Below, one piece after another: positions 1 to 5,577 of a stretch of DNA of 5,577 bases. The DNA lies in NCBI GenBank assembly GCA_025458545.1, contig JALOSH010000320.1, forward strand, positions 1-5,577. Direction: 5' to 3'. Made by a program: the position numbers and the translations under genes. The notes below the pieces were generated by a model, which did not search any database, was not told where the DNA came from, and saw nothing but the letters and a program-made list of their open reading frames with translations. Origin of the DNA: Hydrogenophaga sp. GTDB lineage: Bacteria; Pseudomonadota; Gammaproteobacteria; Burkholderiales; Burkholderiaceae. Each line of letters starts with the position of its first letter. Position 1 is the stretch's first letter.

Positions 1-804
1 GGAACCGTCAACTTCTCCAACAACCCCAACAACGCCATCCGCTATGTTCGGGTCAGCGGGCCGGGCTTGCCCAACAACGGCCTGATGATGGGAGACGTGG
101 CCCCTTCGTTGCCGCAAAACTGGATGGGCATCCTCAACGCGACAGGCAGCAACCCCAACGAGTTGACCACCACGCAGCAGATTGCACGCGCCACCAGCAA
201 CATCTTCCGCATCCAGCGCACCCAGGGCATCACCGGTACGCCAGCGTTCACCTTGCGACCCAATCCCAGTGTGGGTTCGGCCACAGCGCCTTTCGTCGAA
301 TGGGCGCACCCCACCATGTATGGTGAGCTACCCAGTGCAACTTGGCAGTTTGATCTGTCCAGGGTACCCGCATGGTCGCTGTACACCTTCGAAGCGTTTT
401 GCGGCGGCGGAACAACCCCTTGCCACACCTTCACTTCACGTATCACCACGCCTTTGCTGCCCGCGCCGTATGCGGCTACTCAGCAATGGCACAGCTTTGC
501 GGCTGTCAGCCGCAGTTTCGTCACCGGCGGTGCTGCCGCAACCGGAACGGCTGAGATCACCTGGACACCCAACACCCTGGCCGAGCGGATCGGATCTGTC
601 AATGCCTACAGCTTCAGTCCTACAGGTCTGGTGAACTCTCGCAGCATAGGTGTGCCGAGAGGCGTCTTCAGTCGAACAGTTTCGTCTGTCGGGGGCAATT
701 TCCCTGCGATTGCGACGACCGACAACGCGTCCGGTCGAACGCTGCAGATCCGTCACACGATGCTCGATGGCAGCTACAAAGACCACTTGATTCAGTTCAA
801 CTGA
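1..804 (+). CDS. Hypothetical protein, C-terminal 267 residues (5' end outside window)
   Basis: The frame is open from base 1 and stops at TGA 802-804, so the gene begins upstream; the in-frame TTG at 67 is not a convincing start because coding-like sequence continues before it. I do not recognise the family. The protein is rich in Ser, Thr, Asn, Gly, Pro and aromatic residues, has few charged residues and no hydrophobic helix, and reads like alternating beta strands, which suits an extracytoplasmic beta-sandwich or surface protein. Near the start of the visible part is a Y-V-R-V-S-G-P-G-L-P stretch, and around residues 134-141 two Cys (CGGGTTPC) could form a short disulfide loop. Base composition is visibly less GC-biased than in the genes to the right, with many AAC, ACC and CAG codons, which may mean relaxed selection or a different origin. 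A strong hairpin follows the stop by 12 bases. Coding status is fairly secure; function is unknown. Confidence 0.7.
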   Translation, partial: GTVNFSNNPNNAIRYVRVSGPGLPNNGLMMGDVAPSLPQNWMGILNATGSNPNELTTTQQIARATSNIFRIQRTQGITGTPAFTLRPNPSVGSATAPFVEWAHPTMYGELPSATWQFDLSRVPAWSLYTFEAFCGGGTTPCHTFTSRITTPLLPAPYAATQQWHSFAAVSRSFVTGGAAATGTAEITWTPNTLAERIGSVNAYSFSPTGLVNSRSIGVPRGVFSRTVSSVGGNFPAIATTDNASGRTLQIRHTMLDGSYKDHLIQFN

Positions 805-816
805 TGATCCCGATAC

Positions 817-850
817 GCAGGAGGAAGGGCCGATCAGCCCTTTCTCCTGC
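817..850 (+). terminator. Strong stem-loop after the first gene, terminator-like but without a T tract
   Basis: Arms 817-830 and 837-850 pair over 14 positions (13 Watson-Crick plus one G-U) around a 6-base loop. A second, outer 7-bp arm (808-814 with 864-870) can extend the structure. It starts 12 bases after the stop codon, as a 3'-end hairpin would. No run of T follows, so it is not a classical intrinsic terminator; it may instead stabilise the mRNA 3' end or belong to an intergenic repeat. Confidence 0.55.
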
Positions 851-1020
851 TCGTCAATGGTCGATCGGGAGCACTTCTGGTTCTGGAAGACGCTGGATAT
901 TCACATTTTCCCGTTTGCGCTGCCTGTTTTCAAAGCCGGCTGCGCCGTCGGCCACCTTGTTTCAGACGCGTTGACCTGCCCTTGCCCGAGACCTTTGCGG
1001 TGGGCGGTTGGTCTCACCCC

Positions 1021-1048
1021 GTTGTCCCACAAGGAGGTTGTTGTCCCA
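1021..1048. repeat. 9-bp direct repeat GTTGTCCCA, 19-base period
   Basis: GTTGTCCCA occurs at 1021-1029 and again at 1040-1048. The same segment can form a weak stem between CCCAC (1026-1030) and GTGGG (1049-1053). No function is apparent, and a 9-base repeat can arise by chance. Confidence 0.3.
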
Positions 1049-1072
1049 GTGGGGCTCTTTCTGGCATTCAAG

Positions 1073-1097
1073 ATCAAGCACTGCGGAATCGCTTGAT
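1073..1097. repeat. Perfect 7-bp inverted repeat, 11-base loop
   Basis: ATCAAGC at 1073-1079 is complementary to GCTTGAT at 1091-1097. There is no T tract or neighbouring stop codon of a real gene, so a terminator role is not supported. It could be a protein-binding dyad or part of a dispersed repeat. Confidence 0.3.
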
Positions 1098-1259
1098 GCG
1101 CCGGGGAATGAGCAGACAACAGGATGACACGTACCGGTGCGCTCCGGCCCTCAGAGCAGGCGTCAACTTTGAACACAGGTCTGGGCGACCAGTTTCCGTG
1201 CCTCAAGTGTCTCAAGCGTTCAGCCATCAGCGCCTTTTATCTTGACGCTGTCACTGAAG

Positions 1260-2141
1260 TCACCCCCGACGGGCTGCCTCATACAGCCCCTGCACCTTCG
1301 GCACATTAGCCTGCAGTTCCTGGATGCGGTTCGGGCCGCTGGGGTGGGTCGACAGGAAAGACGGCCCGCCCTTGCCGGTCTGGGCAGTCATCTTCTGCCA
1401 CAGGCTCACACTGGCCTGGGGCTTGTAGGCCGAGCGGGCCGCCAGTTCCAGACCCACCAGATCGGCTTCGGACTCGTCCTCGCGGCTGAACCGCAGCGTC
1501 AGCAGCTGGGTGCCCAGACTGGCGGCCACATCGCCCACCTGTCCCAGGCCCAGCAGGCTCGACAGCACCGAAAGACCCAGGCCCGTGGCCTGGGTCTTGG
1601 CCAAGCGCTCGCGGGCGTGTTCGCGCAGCGCATGGGCCATTTCATGCCCCATGATCATGGCGACCTCATCGTCGTCGAGCTTGAGCTTCTCCAGGATGCC
1701 GGTGTAGAACGCGATCTTGCCGCCGGGCATGCAGAAGGCATTGATCTCGTCGCTAGCGATCAGGTTGACTTCCCATTGCCAGCTTCTGGCCCGGCTGTTC
1801 CAGGGGGTGGTGTGCGGGACCAGGCGGTTGGCTGTTCTGCGCAGGCGCTGCACCTGCGGGTGGCTGGCGGGCAGCAAAGTCTTTTTCTGTTCGGCTTCGG
1901 CCATCATCTGGTCATACTGCTGTTGGGCCGCGCCTTCCAGTTCGGCGGCCGGGACCAGTTTGCGCACCGAAGAGGCTTTGCCCACATCCACCTGGGCCGC
2001 GGTCGGCAGTGCGGCGCTGGCCGCACCCGCGGCCCCCGCCAGCAGAAACGCGCGCCGGGCCGACCAGACGTGCGCCGGTCGCGCCGCCTCCGTGGATGTG
2101 GCAGAAGCGGCTGCCGATTTGAGTTCGCAGATGAAGCACAT
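1260..2141 (-). CDS. M48 family zinc metalloprotease with twin-arginine-type signal peptide
   Basis: This 293-residue protein is a probable periplasmic endopeptidase of the BepA/LoiP-like branch of M48, a family that degrades misfolded or stalled envelope proteins. Residues 166-170 are the zinc site HEMAH. The third zinc ligand is probably Glu225 in the S-R-E-D-E-S-E-A-D segment (219-227). NAFCMPGG (134-141) before the zinc helix and STHPSGPNR (264-272) near the C-terminus are the usual M48C landmarks, so the catalytic domain looks complete. Residues 27-50 carry SARRAFL followed by an Ala-rich hydrophobic run ending PTAAQ, which suits a Tat signal cut after about residue 49; no lipobox is seen. 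I chose ATG 2139-2141: the frame stays open to GTG 2204, but that would put a polar, Trp/Tyr-containing stretch before the signal. The MCFIC N-terminus places the Arg pair unusually far in, at 29-30. Stop is TGA at 1260-1262. No clear terminator follows. Specific substrate is unknown. Confidence 0.9.
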   Translation of the reverse strand: MCFICELKSAAASATSTEAARPAHVWSARRAFLLAGAAGAASAALPTAAQVDVGKASSVRKLVPAAELEGAAQQQYDQMMAEAEQKKTLLPASHPQVQRLRRTANRLVPHTTPWNSRARSWQWEVNLIASDEINAFCMPGGKIAFYTGILEKLKLDDDEVAMIMGHEMAHALREHARERLAKTQATGLGLSVLSSLLGLGQVGDVAASLGTQLLTLRFSREDESEADLVGLELAARSAYKPQASVSLWQKMTAQTGKGGPSFLSTHPSGPNRIQELQANVPKVQGLYEAARRG

Positions 2142-2150
2142 GATGGGCCA

Positions 2151-2179
2151 ATAATAGACAAGCCTCCAGTTTCTGACCA
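2151..2179 (-). promoter_or_regulatory. Candidate sigma-70 promoter for the M48 gene
   Basis: Read on the minus strand, TATTAT (2156 to 2151) is a five-of-six match to the -10 consensus. TGGTCA (2179 to 2174) is a four-of-six match to -35, with a 17-base spacer. Transcription would begin about 2-3 bases before ATG 2141, giving an almost leaderless mRNA. This agrees with the absence of a well-placed Shine-Dalgarno: the only GGAGG (minus strand, 2167-2163) is 21 bases from the ATG. Predicted by eye only. Confidence 0.35.
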
Positions 2180-2181
2180 CC

Positions 2182-2201
2182 GTGCGGTCTTGCGGCCGCA
2201 C
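2182..2201. promoter_or_regulatory. GC-rich dyad in the divergent control region, just before the permease start
   Basis: TGCGGCCGCA at 2191-2200 is a perfect 10-bp palindrome. Alternatively GTGCGG (2182-2187) can pair with CCGCAC (2196-2201) as a hairpin. It ends 10 bases before ATG 2212, where a ribosome site would be expected, and none is visible. It could be an operator or a translation-limiting structure, or simply GC-rich chance sequence. Confidence 0.25.
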
Positions 2202-2211
2202 CAAGCCCTAC

Positions 2212-3663
2212 ATGACCGAGTCTTCTGTCACCCCCGCGCCCGACGGTGTGGTCGCGCCCCGTCCGTCCTGGCGTGAAGCCCTGCAATCCCTCTGGGACCG
2301 GCGGGTGCTGTCCATGCTGTTCCTGGGCTTTGCCGCCGGGCTGCCGATCCTGCTGATTTTTTCGTCGCTGTCGCTGTGGCTGGTGGAAGCCGGGGTGGAG
2401 CGCAAGGCCGTCACCTTTTTCAGCTGGGCGGCGCTGGGTTATTCCTTCAAGTTCATCTGGGCGCCGCTGGTGGACCGCCTGCCGCTGCCGCTGCTCACCC
2501 GCTGGCTGGGTCGGCGCCGCGCCTATCTGCTGCTGGCGCAGCTGGGGGTGATCGCCGCCATCCTGGGCATGGCCAGCACCGACCCCGCCAGCGGCGGCGC
2601 CAGCCTGACCGCGATGGCGCTGTTTGCGGTCATGCTGGGCTTCATGTCGGCCACGCAGGACATCGTGATCGACGCCTACCGCATCGAGATCGCGCCGCCC
2701 GACCTGCAAGGTGTGCTCTCGTCGGCCTACATCGCGGGCTACCGCATCGGCATGATCGTGGCCGGTGCGGGTGCGCTGTTCCTGGCCGCACACTGGGGTT
2801 CGGCGCGCGAGACCTATGTGTACGCCGCCTGGCAGCAGGCCTACGGGGTGATGGCGCTGGCCATGGGCGTGGGCGTGCTGACCACGCTGCTGATCCGCGA
2901 GCCGGTGGTGGCCGCGCGCGAGGCCCAGCCTTCGGGCGCACACGCCCGGCTGCTGGCGGTGTTTGTCTGCGCGGTGCTGGCCTTTGTGGCCGTGTTCTGG
3001 TCCTGGGGGCACTGGCTCTCGCCCGACAAGCCAGCCCCGCTGGTGGGTTTGCTGGTCGAGGCCTTGCGCATGGGCGCGGCGCTGGCGGCGGCGTTTGCGG
3101 TGGGCGCGCTGTTGGTGCGCGGCGGTCTGGCCAGCCGCGAGCAGGCGCGCGAGACCTGGGTCATGCCGGTGCTGGACTTCTTCCGGCGCTACGGCGCGCA
3201 CACCGCCTGGCTGCTGCTGGCGCTGATCGGCCTCTACCGCATTTCCGACATCGTGCTGGGCGTGATCTCCAACGTGTTCTACCAGGACATGGGCTTTTCC
3301 AAGACCGAGATCGCCTACGCGGTGAAGACCTTCACCAACCTCGGTTTTGTGGCGTTGTCCTTTGCCGGGCACGACGTGCAGCTGATGTACGCCGTGGTGG
3401 CGGCCGACAACCTGGCCGCCGGGTTTGCCAGCGCGGCCTTTGTGGCCTTCCTCTCCAGCCTCACCAACGTGTCGTTCACCGCGGTGCAATACGCCATCTT
3501 CAGTTCGCTCATGACGCTGCTGCCCAAGACGCTGGGCGGCTACTCGGGCGGCATGGTGGACGCGATGGGTTACCCAGGCTTTTTTGTGCTCACCACGCTC
3601 ATGGGCGTGCCGGTGCTGGCGCTGGTGCTGCTGGCCAAGCGGCAGCTGCCGGTGGGGCGCTGA
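2212..3663 (+). CDS. ampG: AmpG-family MFS permease (muropeptide transporter type), apparent in-frame internal deletion
   Basis: This 483-residue integral inner-membrane protein belongs to the AmpG branch of the major facilitator superfamily, which imports GlcNAc-anhydro-muropeptides for cell-wall recycling by proton symport. Family landmarks are LGFAAGLP (38-45), the F-K-F-I-W-A-P-L-V-D-R segment (79-89), GRRRAYLL after helix 3, ATQDIVIDAYR (147-157), and the ADNLAAG to FTAVQYAIFSS stretch (398-432). Hydrophobic segments lie at about 33-55, 68-86, 103-120, 131-152, 170-193, 210-227, 247-266, 280-302, 332-352, 390-416, 425-440 and 455-475. At about residue 374, VKTF runs directly into TNLGFVALS. 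Relatives as I remember them, including E. coli AmpG, have about 34 more residues here (a helix, a basic loop and most of another helix), so topology and activity are doubtful. I chose ATG 2212 over GTG 2182, which would add ten polar residues; neither has a clear ribosome site. Whether the substrate is really muropeptides is inferred from the family. Confidence 0.85.
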   Translation: MTESSVTPAPDGVVAPRPSWREALQSLWDRRVLSMLFLGFAAGLPILLIFSSLSLWLVEAGVERKAVTFFSWAALGYSFKFIWAPLVDRLPLPLLTRWLGRRRAYLLLAQLGVIAAILGMASTDPASGGASLTAMALFAVMLGFMSATQDIVIDAYRIEIAPPDLQGVLSSAYIAGYRIGMIVAGAGALFLAAHWGSARETYVYAAWQQAYGVMALAMGVGVLTTLLIREPVVAAREAQPSGAHARLLAVFVCAVLAFVAVFWSWGHWLSPDKPAPLVGLLVEALRMGAALAAAFAVGALLVRGGLASREQARETWVMPVLDFFRRYGAHTAWLLLALIGLYRISDIVLGVISNVFYQDMGFSKTEIAYAVKTFTNLGFVALSFAGHDVQLMYAVVAADNLAAGFASAAFVAFLSSLTNVSFTAVQYAIFSSLMTLLPKTLGGYSGGMVDAMGYPGFFVLTTLMGVPVLALVLLAKRQLPVGR

Positions 3664-3676
3664 GGCCTCAGGCCCC
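3654..3676. terminator. Palindromic hairpin spanning both convergent stop codons
   Basis: CTGAGGCCTCAG at 3660-3671 is a perfect 12-bp palindrome containing the permease stop (3661-3663) and, on the other strand, the synthetase stop (3670-3668). GGGGC (3654-3658) and GCCCC (3672-3676) extend the stem with one bulged G at 3659, leaving GGCC as the loop. Being symmetric, it would fold in transcripts from either side and could act as a shared 3'-end structure. Neither strand has a T tract after it, so intrinsic termination is not assured. Confidence 0.45.
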
Positions 3677-5159
3677 GGTGTCGATGAGCCGCTGCAACGC
3701 CGCTTTCTGCACCTTGCCCAGGGCGGTGCGCGGCAGCGCTTCGAGCCGCACCCAGCGGCGCGGCCACTTGTAGCGGGCCAGGCGGCCGTCCAGCCAGCTT
3801 TGCAGCGATGCCGCCCATTCATCGGCGGCGGGTTCCCGCAGCACCACCGCTGCCACCACCACCTCGCCCCAGCGCTCGTCGGCCTGTCCCACCACACTGC
3901 ATTCGAGCACCAGCGGGTGCTGCAGCAACAGGTTTTCGATCTCGGCCGGGTATGCCGTCGGCGGCCTGGCGCGCGAGGTCGCCGCTGTGGAAGAAACCGT
4001 CAGCGTCGCAGCTCGGTTGGTCGGGCCAATAGCGTTGTGCGACGTTGGGCGCGCGCACGCAGATCTCACCCACGTCCCCGACCGCCGTTGCCAAGCCTTC
4101 TGGGCTGCGCAGCGCCACCTCGACCCCCGGCGCTGGCCAGCCGCAGGAACCCGCGTGGCTACGGGAGTGCTCTGGCGGCAGGGCGATGGAAAACGGCCCG
4201 GTTTCGGTGCTGCCGTACACATTGCACACCGGCACGCCGCGCGCATGGAACCCGACCAGCGGCGCCGGTGGCAGCAGGCTGGAGCCGGCCCACACCGCGC
4301 GCAGGCTGGACAGGTCGGTCGCAGACCACTGAGCGTGCTCGGTCAGCGCCTTGAGCGTGGCCGGGACCTGCAGCGTGAGCGTGGGACGGTCGTGTGCGAA
4401 ACAAGCCAGCGTGGCGGTGGCATCGAAACGCGCGAACAGCCGCACATGCGCGCCCACCGACAAGGCGGGCAGCGTCTGGATGCACAGGCCACCCACATGG
4501 AACAGGGGCAAAACGGTGAGCACCGTGTCGCGCTCGTCCATGCCCTGTACCTGCGCGGCGATGGCGATGTTGGCGAGCAGGTTGGCCTCGGTGTGCACCG
4601 CCGCCTTGGGCAAGCCGGTGGTGCCCGAGGTGTAGACCAGCAGCAGCGGCGCCAGCCCATCCCGGGAGGCCATGGCGCGCTCGTCCCAAGGCTCGGATCC
4701 AGGAGCGGTGAGGGCTTCCAGCGGCAGCGGTGGCACCCGTTCGGCAAGACGCTGCGCGGCCTCTGCAAACGTGCCGTCGTGAACCAGCCAGGTTGGCTGG
4801 CAGTCGGTCAGAACGGCCTGCCATTCGGCGGGCGACAGCCGGTGGTTCAGTGGCACCAGGATGCCGCCACAACGCGCCAGCGCCAACAGCAACACCAGCA
4901 TCGCCGGGTGGTTGAGTCCGAGCCAGGCCACGCGCTGGCCAGACCGCAAGCCGTGTTGCTCGACCAGTTGGTGGGCGCAGCGGGTCACCTGTTGCGCCAG
5001 ATCGGCGCGGCTCAGCGTGTCCCAGGCCGAGCCGTTCAGGGCCGGGTCGCGCCAGCTCAGGGCCGGGGCCAGCGGATCGCGCCCGACCAGCCGGGCCAGC
5101 CACGCATCCATGCTGGCATGGCGCTGCGGGGGGAGGCGATGGGTCCAGGAGGGCAACAT
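3668..5159 (-). pseudogene. Class I AMP-forming acyl-CoA synthetase, disrupted by an internal frameshifting deletion
   Basis: Members of this family (ANL superfamily) activate a carboxylate as acyl-AMP, then transfer it to CoA. Starting at ATG 5159 (weak GGGTGA just upstream; ATG 5111 is an alternative), residues 1-402 read through A3, the nucleotide loop YTSGTTGLPKAA (176-187), A5 NVYGSTET (313-320) and A7 FFHSGDLA (389-396). After Gly402 (codon 3956-3954) this frame drifts into an Arg/Gly-rich tail and stops at 3819. One base further, from 3952, another frame resumes the family sequence at YPAEIENLL and runs 94 residues to TGA 3670-3668. That part includes the A10 segment LPRTALGK with its catalytic Lys. 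The roughly 19 residues normally between these parts, A8 with the R-x-K-D hinge and GGEN, are absent in every frame. The missing DNA is about 56 bases, and an intact protein would be near 515 residues. The YW to DADG spacing (377-387) also looks a few residues short. Substrate cannot be inferred. No neighbouring gene of the same pathway is visible. Confidence 0.85.
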
Positions 5160-5190
5160 TCACCCAACTTTACGCGACACACAAACGCGC

Positions 5191-5206
5191 CACACGCGCG
5201 CGCGCG
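5191..5206. repeat. Alternating purine-pyrimidine tract, CACA followed by six CG units
   Basis: Sixteen bases alternate strictly between pyrimidine and purine, ending in (CG)6. Such tracts are the classical sequence type able to adopt left-handed Z-DNA under negative supercoiling, which builds up between divergent promoters. They are also prone to length changes. Any regulatory role here is conjecture. Confidence 0.5.
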
Positions 5207-5235
5207 AACATGGGCCACTTTGCAATGAACCTCGC

Positions 5236-5241
5236 TACACT
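5236..5241 (+). promoter_or_regulatory. Candidate -10 box for the response regulator, implying a leaderless mRNA
   Basis: TACACT matches the sigma-70 -10 consensus at four of six positions, including the first TA and the last T. It ends 6 bases before ATG 5248, so transcription would start at or next to the A of the start codon. The sequence 17 bases upstream is a poor -35; TTGCAA at 5220-5225 is only 10 bases away and too close. Weak evidence. Confidence 0.25.
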
Positions 5242-5247
5242 GAAACC

Positions 5248-5577
5248 ATGACTTCGCGCTTGATCATGATGGAAGACGACGCCCGGCTGGCCCAGATGGT
5301 CACCGAGTACCTGGGGCAGTCCGGGTATGAGGTGATTCACGCCGCCGATGGCGAGTCGGGCCTGGAGCAGTTGCCGATGGTGCAGCCCGATCTGGTGATC
5401 CTGGATCTGATGATGCCCGGCATCGACGGCCTGGAGGTGTGTCGGCGCATCCGCGCGCTGCCGGGCGATCTGGCTCGCGTGCCGGTGCTCATGCTCACCG
5501 CCAAAGGCGATCCGATGGACCGCATCATCGGCCTGGAGCTGGGGGCCGACGATTACCTGCCCAAGCCATTTGAACCG
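5248..5577 (+). CDS. Response regulator, receiver domain (probable OmpR/PhoB type; 3' end outside window)
   Basis: The 110 visible residues form an almost complete CheY-like receiver domain, the phosphorylation switch of a two-component system. The acidic pocket is Glu9-Asp10-Asp11 and the phosphoacceptor is Asp53 in LVILDLMMPGIDG. The signalling Thr is Thr84 in VPVLMLTAKG, and the conserved Lys is Lys106 in YLPKPFEP. All key residues are present, so it should be phosphorylated normally. The pattern LGADDYLPKPFEP is typical of OmpR/PhoB-type regulators, whose winged-helix DNA-binding domain would lie beyond the window; this is inferred. ATG 5248 is the natural start because the receiver begins directly after it, although no Shine-Dalgarno precedes it. 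A partner histidine kinase gene would be expected downstream. The gene is transcribed away from the broken synthetase, so no operon link to the left is indicated. The controlled regulon cannot be told from this fragment. Confidence 0.92.
   Translation, partial: MTSRLIMMEDDARLAQMVTEYLGQSGYEVIHAADGESGLEQLPMVQPDLVILDLMMPGIDGLEVCRRIRALPGDLARVPVLMLTAKGDPMDRIIGLELGADDYLPKPFEP

Larger units (their letters stand above)
871..1259. other. Intergenic region with no supported gene
   Basis: No frame here has a credible combination of start, ribosome site and protein-like sequence. A 79-codon plus-strand frame (857-1096) and a 108-codon minus-strand frame (901-1227) are open, but their translations have the Arg/Pro/Gly/Thr-rich look of non-coding sequence and no recognisable domain. 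A perfect AAGGAGG at 1031-1037 precedes only a 15-codon frame (GTG 1049, stop 1094-1096). The block contains a direct repeat and a hairpin listed separately. It may be decayed sequence or a dispersed intergenic repeat; I could not identify an insertion-sequence end or target duplication. Confidence 0.5.
5160..5247. promoter_or_regulatory. Divergent intergenic region between the synthetase and the response regulator
   Basis: These 88 bases must hold the start signals of both divergent genes. On the minus strand, GGGTGA directly before ATG 5159 is a weak ribosome site. On the plus strand there is no Shine-Dalgarno before ATG 5248. The middle contains the alternating CA/CG tract listed separately. 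I could not place a convincing -35/-10 pair for the synthetase. Confidence 0.4.

Noticed and set aside
1031..1096. 15-codon gene after a perfect AAGGAGG
   Set aside because: The start is GTG 12 bases from the ribosome-like site, the product has no supporting feature, and the site lies inside an unexplained repeat-bearing block.
805..1259. Integron attC site, tRNA gene or CRISPR repeat in the gap
   Set aside because: No paired attC core sites, no cloverleaf with a T-loop consensus, and no regularly spaced repeats were found by eye.
1242..2276. 344-codon plus-strand frame opposite the M48 gene
   Set aside because: The HEMAH-bearing minus-strand frame is clearly the real one; this product has no recognisable feature.
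1912..3897. 661-codon open frame on the minus strand opposite the permease
   Set aside because: Its translation is a His/Arg/Gln/Gly-rich low-complexity product with no domain, and it lies antisense to a clear AmpG-family gene. Long antisense frames are expected in very GC-rich coding DNA.
3819..3953. Tail of the first synthetase frame as a genuine alternative C-terminus
   Set aside because: The 44 residues after Gly402 are Arg/Gly/Ala-rich frameshift product, while the neighbouring frame holds authentic family sequence over the same DNA.
3940..3975. Programmed ribosomal frameshift joining the two synthetase parts
   Set aside because: There is no slippery heptamer, and slipping would not restore the missing A8 segment, which is absent from the DNA.
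3987..5228. 413-codon plus-strand frame opposite the synthetase
   Set aside because: It is antisense to recognisable A3, A5 and A7 motifs, and its own product is Arg/Gln/Gly-rich without a domain; a GC shadow.

Overview
The window is high-GC and gene-dense, with codon use and protein families typical of a betaproteobacterium. The closest fit by eye is Burkholderiales, probably Comamonadaceae; this is inferred from protein style, not from a search. It holds the 3' part of an unrecognised gene, a 455-base gap, three full-length loci, and the first 110 codons of a response regulator.

Layout. 1-804 (+) is the C-terminal 267 residues of an exported-looking or surface-type protein of unknown function, closed by a strong hairpin at 817-850. 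805-1259 has no gene I can support, only hairpins and short repeats. 1260-2141 (-) is a complete M48 zinc metalloprotease with a twin-arginine-type signal. Divergent from it, with 70 bases between, is an AmpG-family MFS permease at 2212-3663 (+). Convergent with the permease, with 4 bases between the stop codons, is a class I AMP-forming acyl-CoA synthetase locus at 3668-5159 (-), which is broken. Divergent from that, with 88 bases between, is a CheY/OmpR-type response regulator from 5248 (+) running off the window.

Function. The M48 protease (envelope protein quality control) and the AmpG-like permease (muropeptide import for cell-wall recycling) are a plausible envelope pair sharing a divergent control region. 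The synthetase and the regulator show no clear functional link to them.

Main point. Two neighbouring genes each appear to lack an internal conserved piece. The synthetase runs straight from its A7 region into the segment after A8. The hinge motif is missing and the reading frame shifts at about position 3953, so I call it a pseudogene. The AmpG-like permease stays in frame but seems to lack about 34 residues, more than one membrane helix, at about position 3333. These are either real deletions about 620 bases apart or sequence/assembly errors. I saw no evidence of a new defence, mobile or RNA-guided system.
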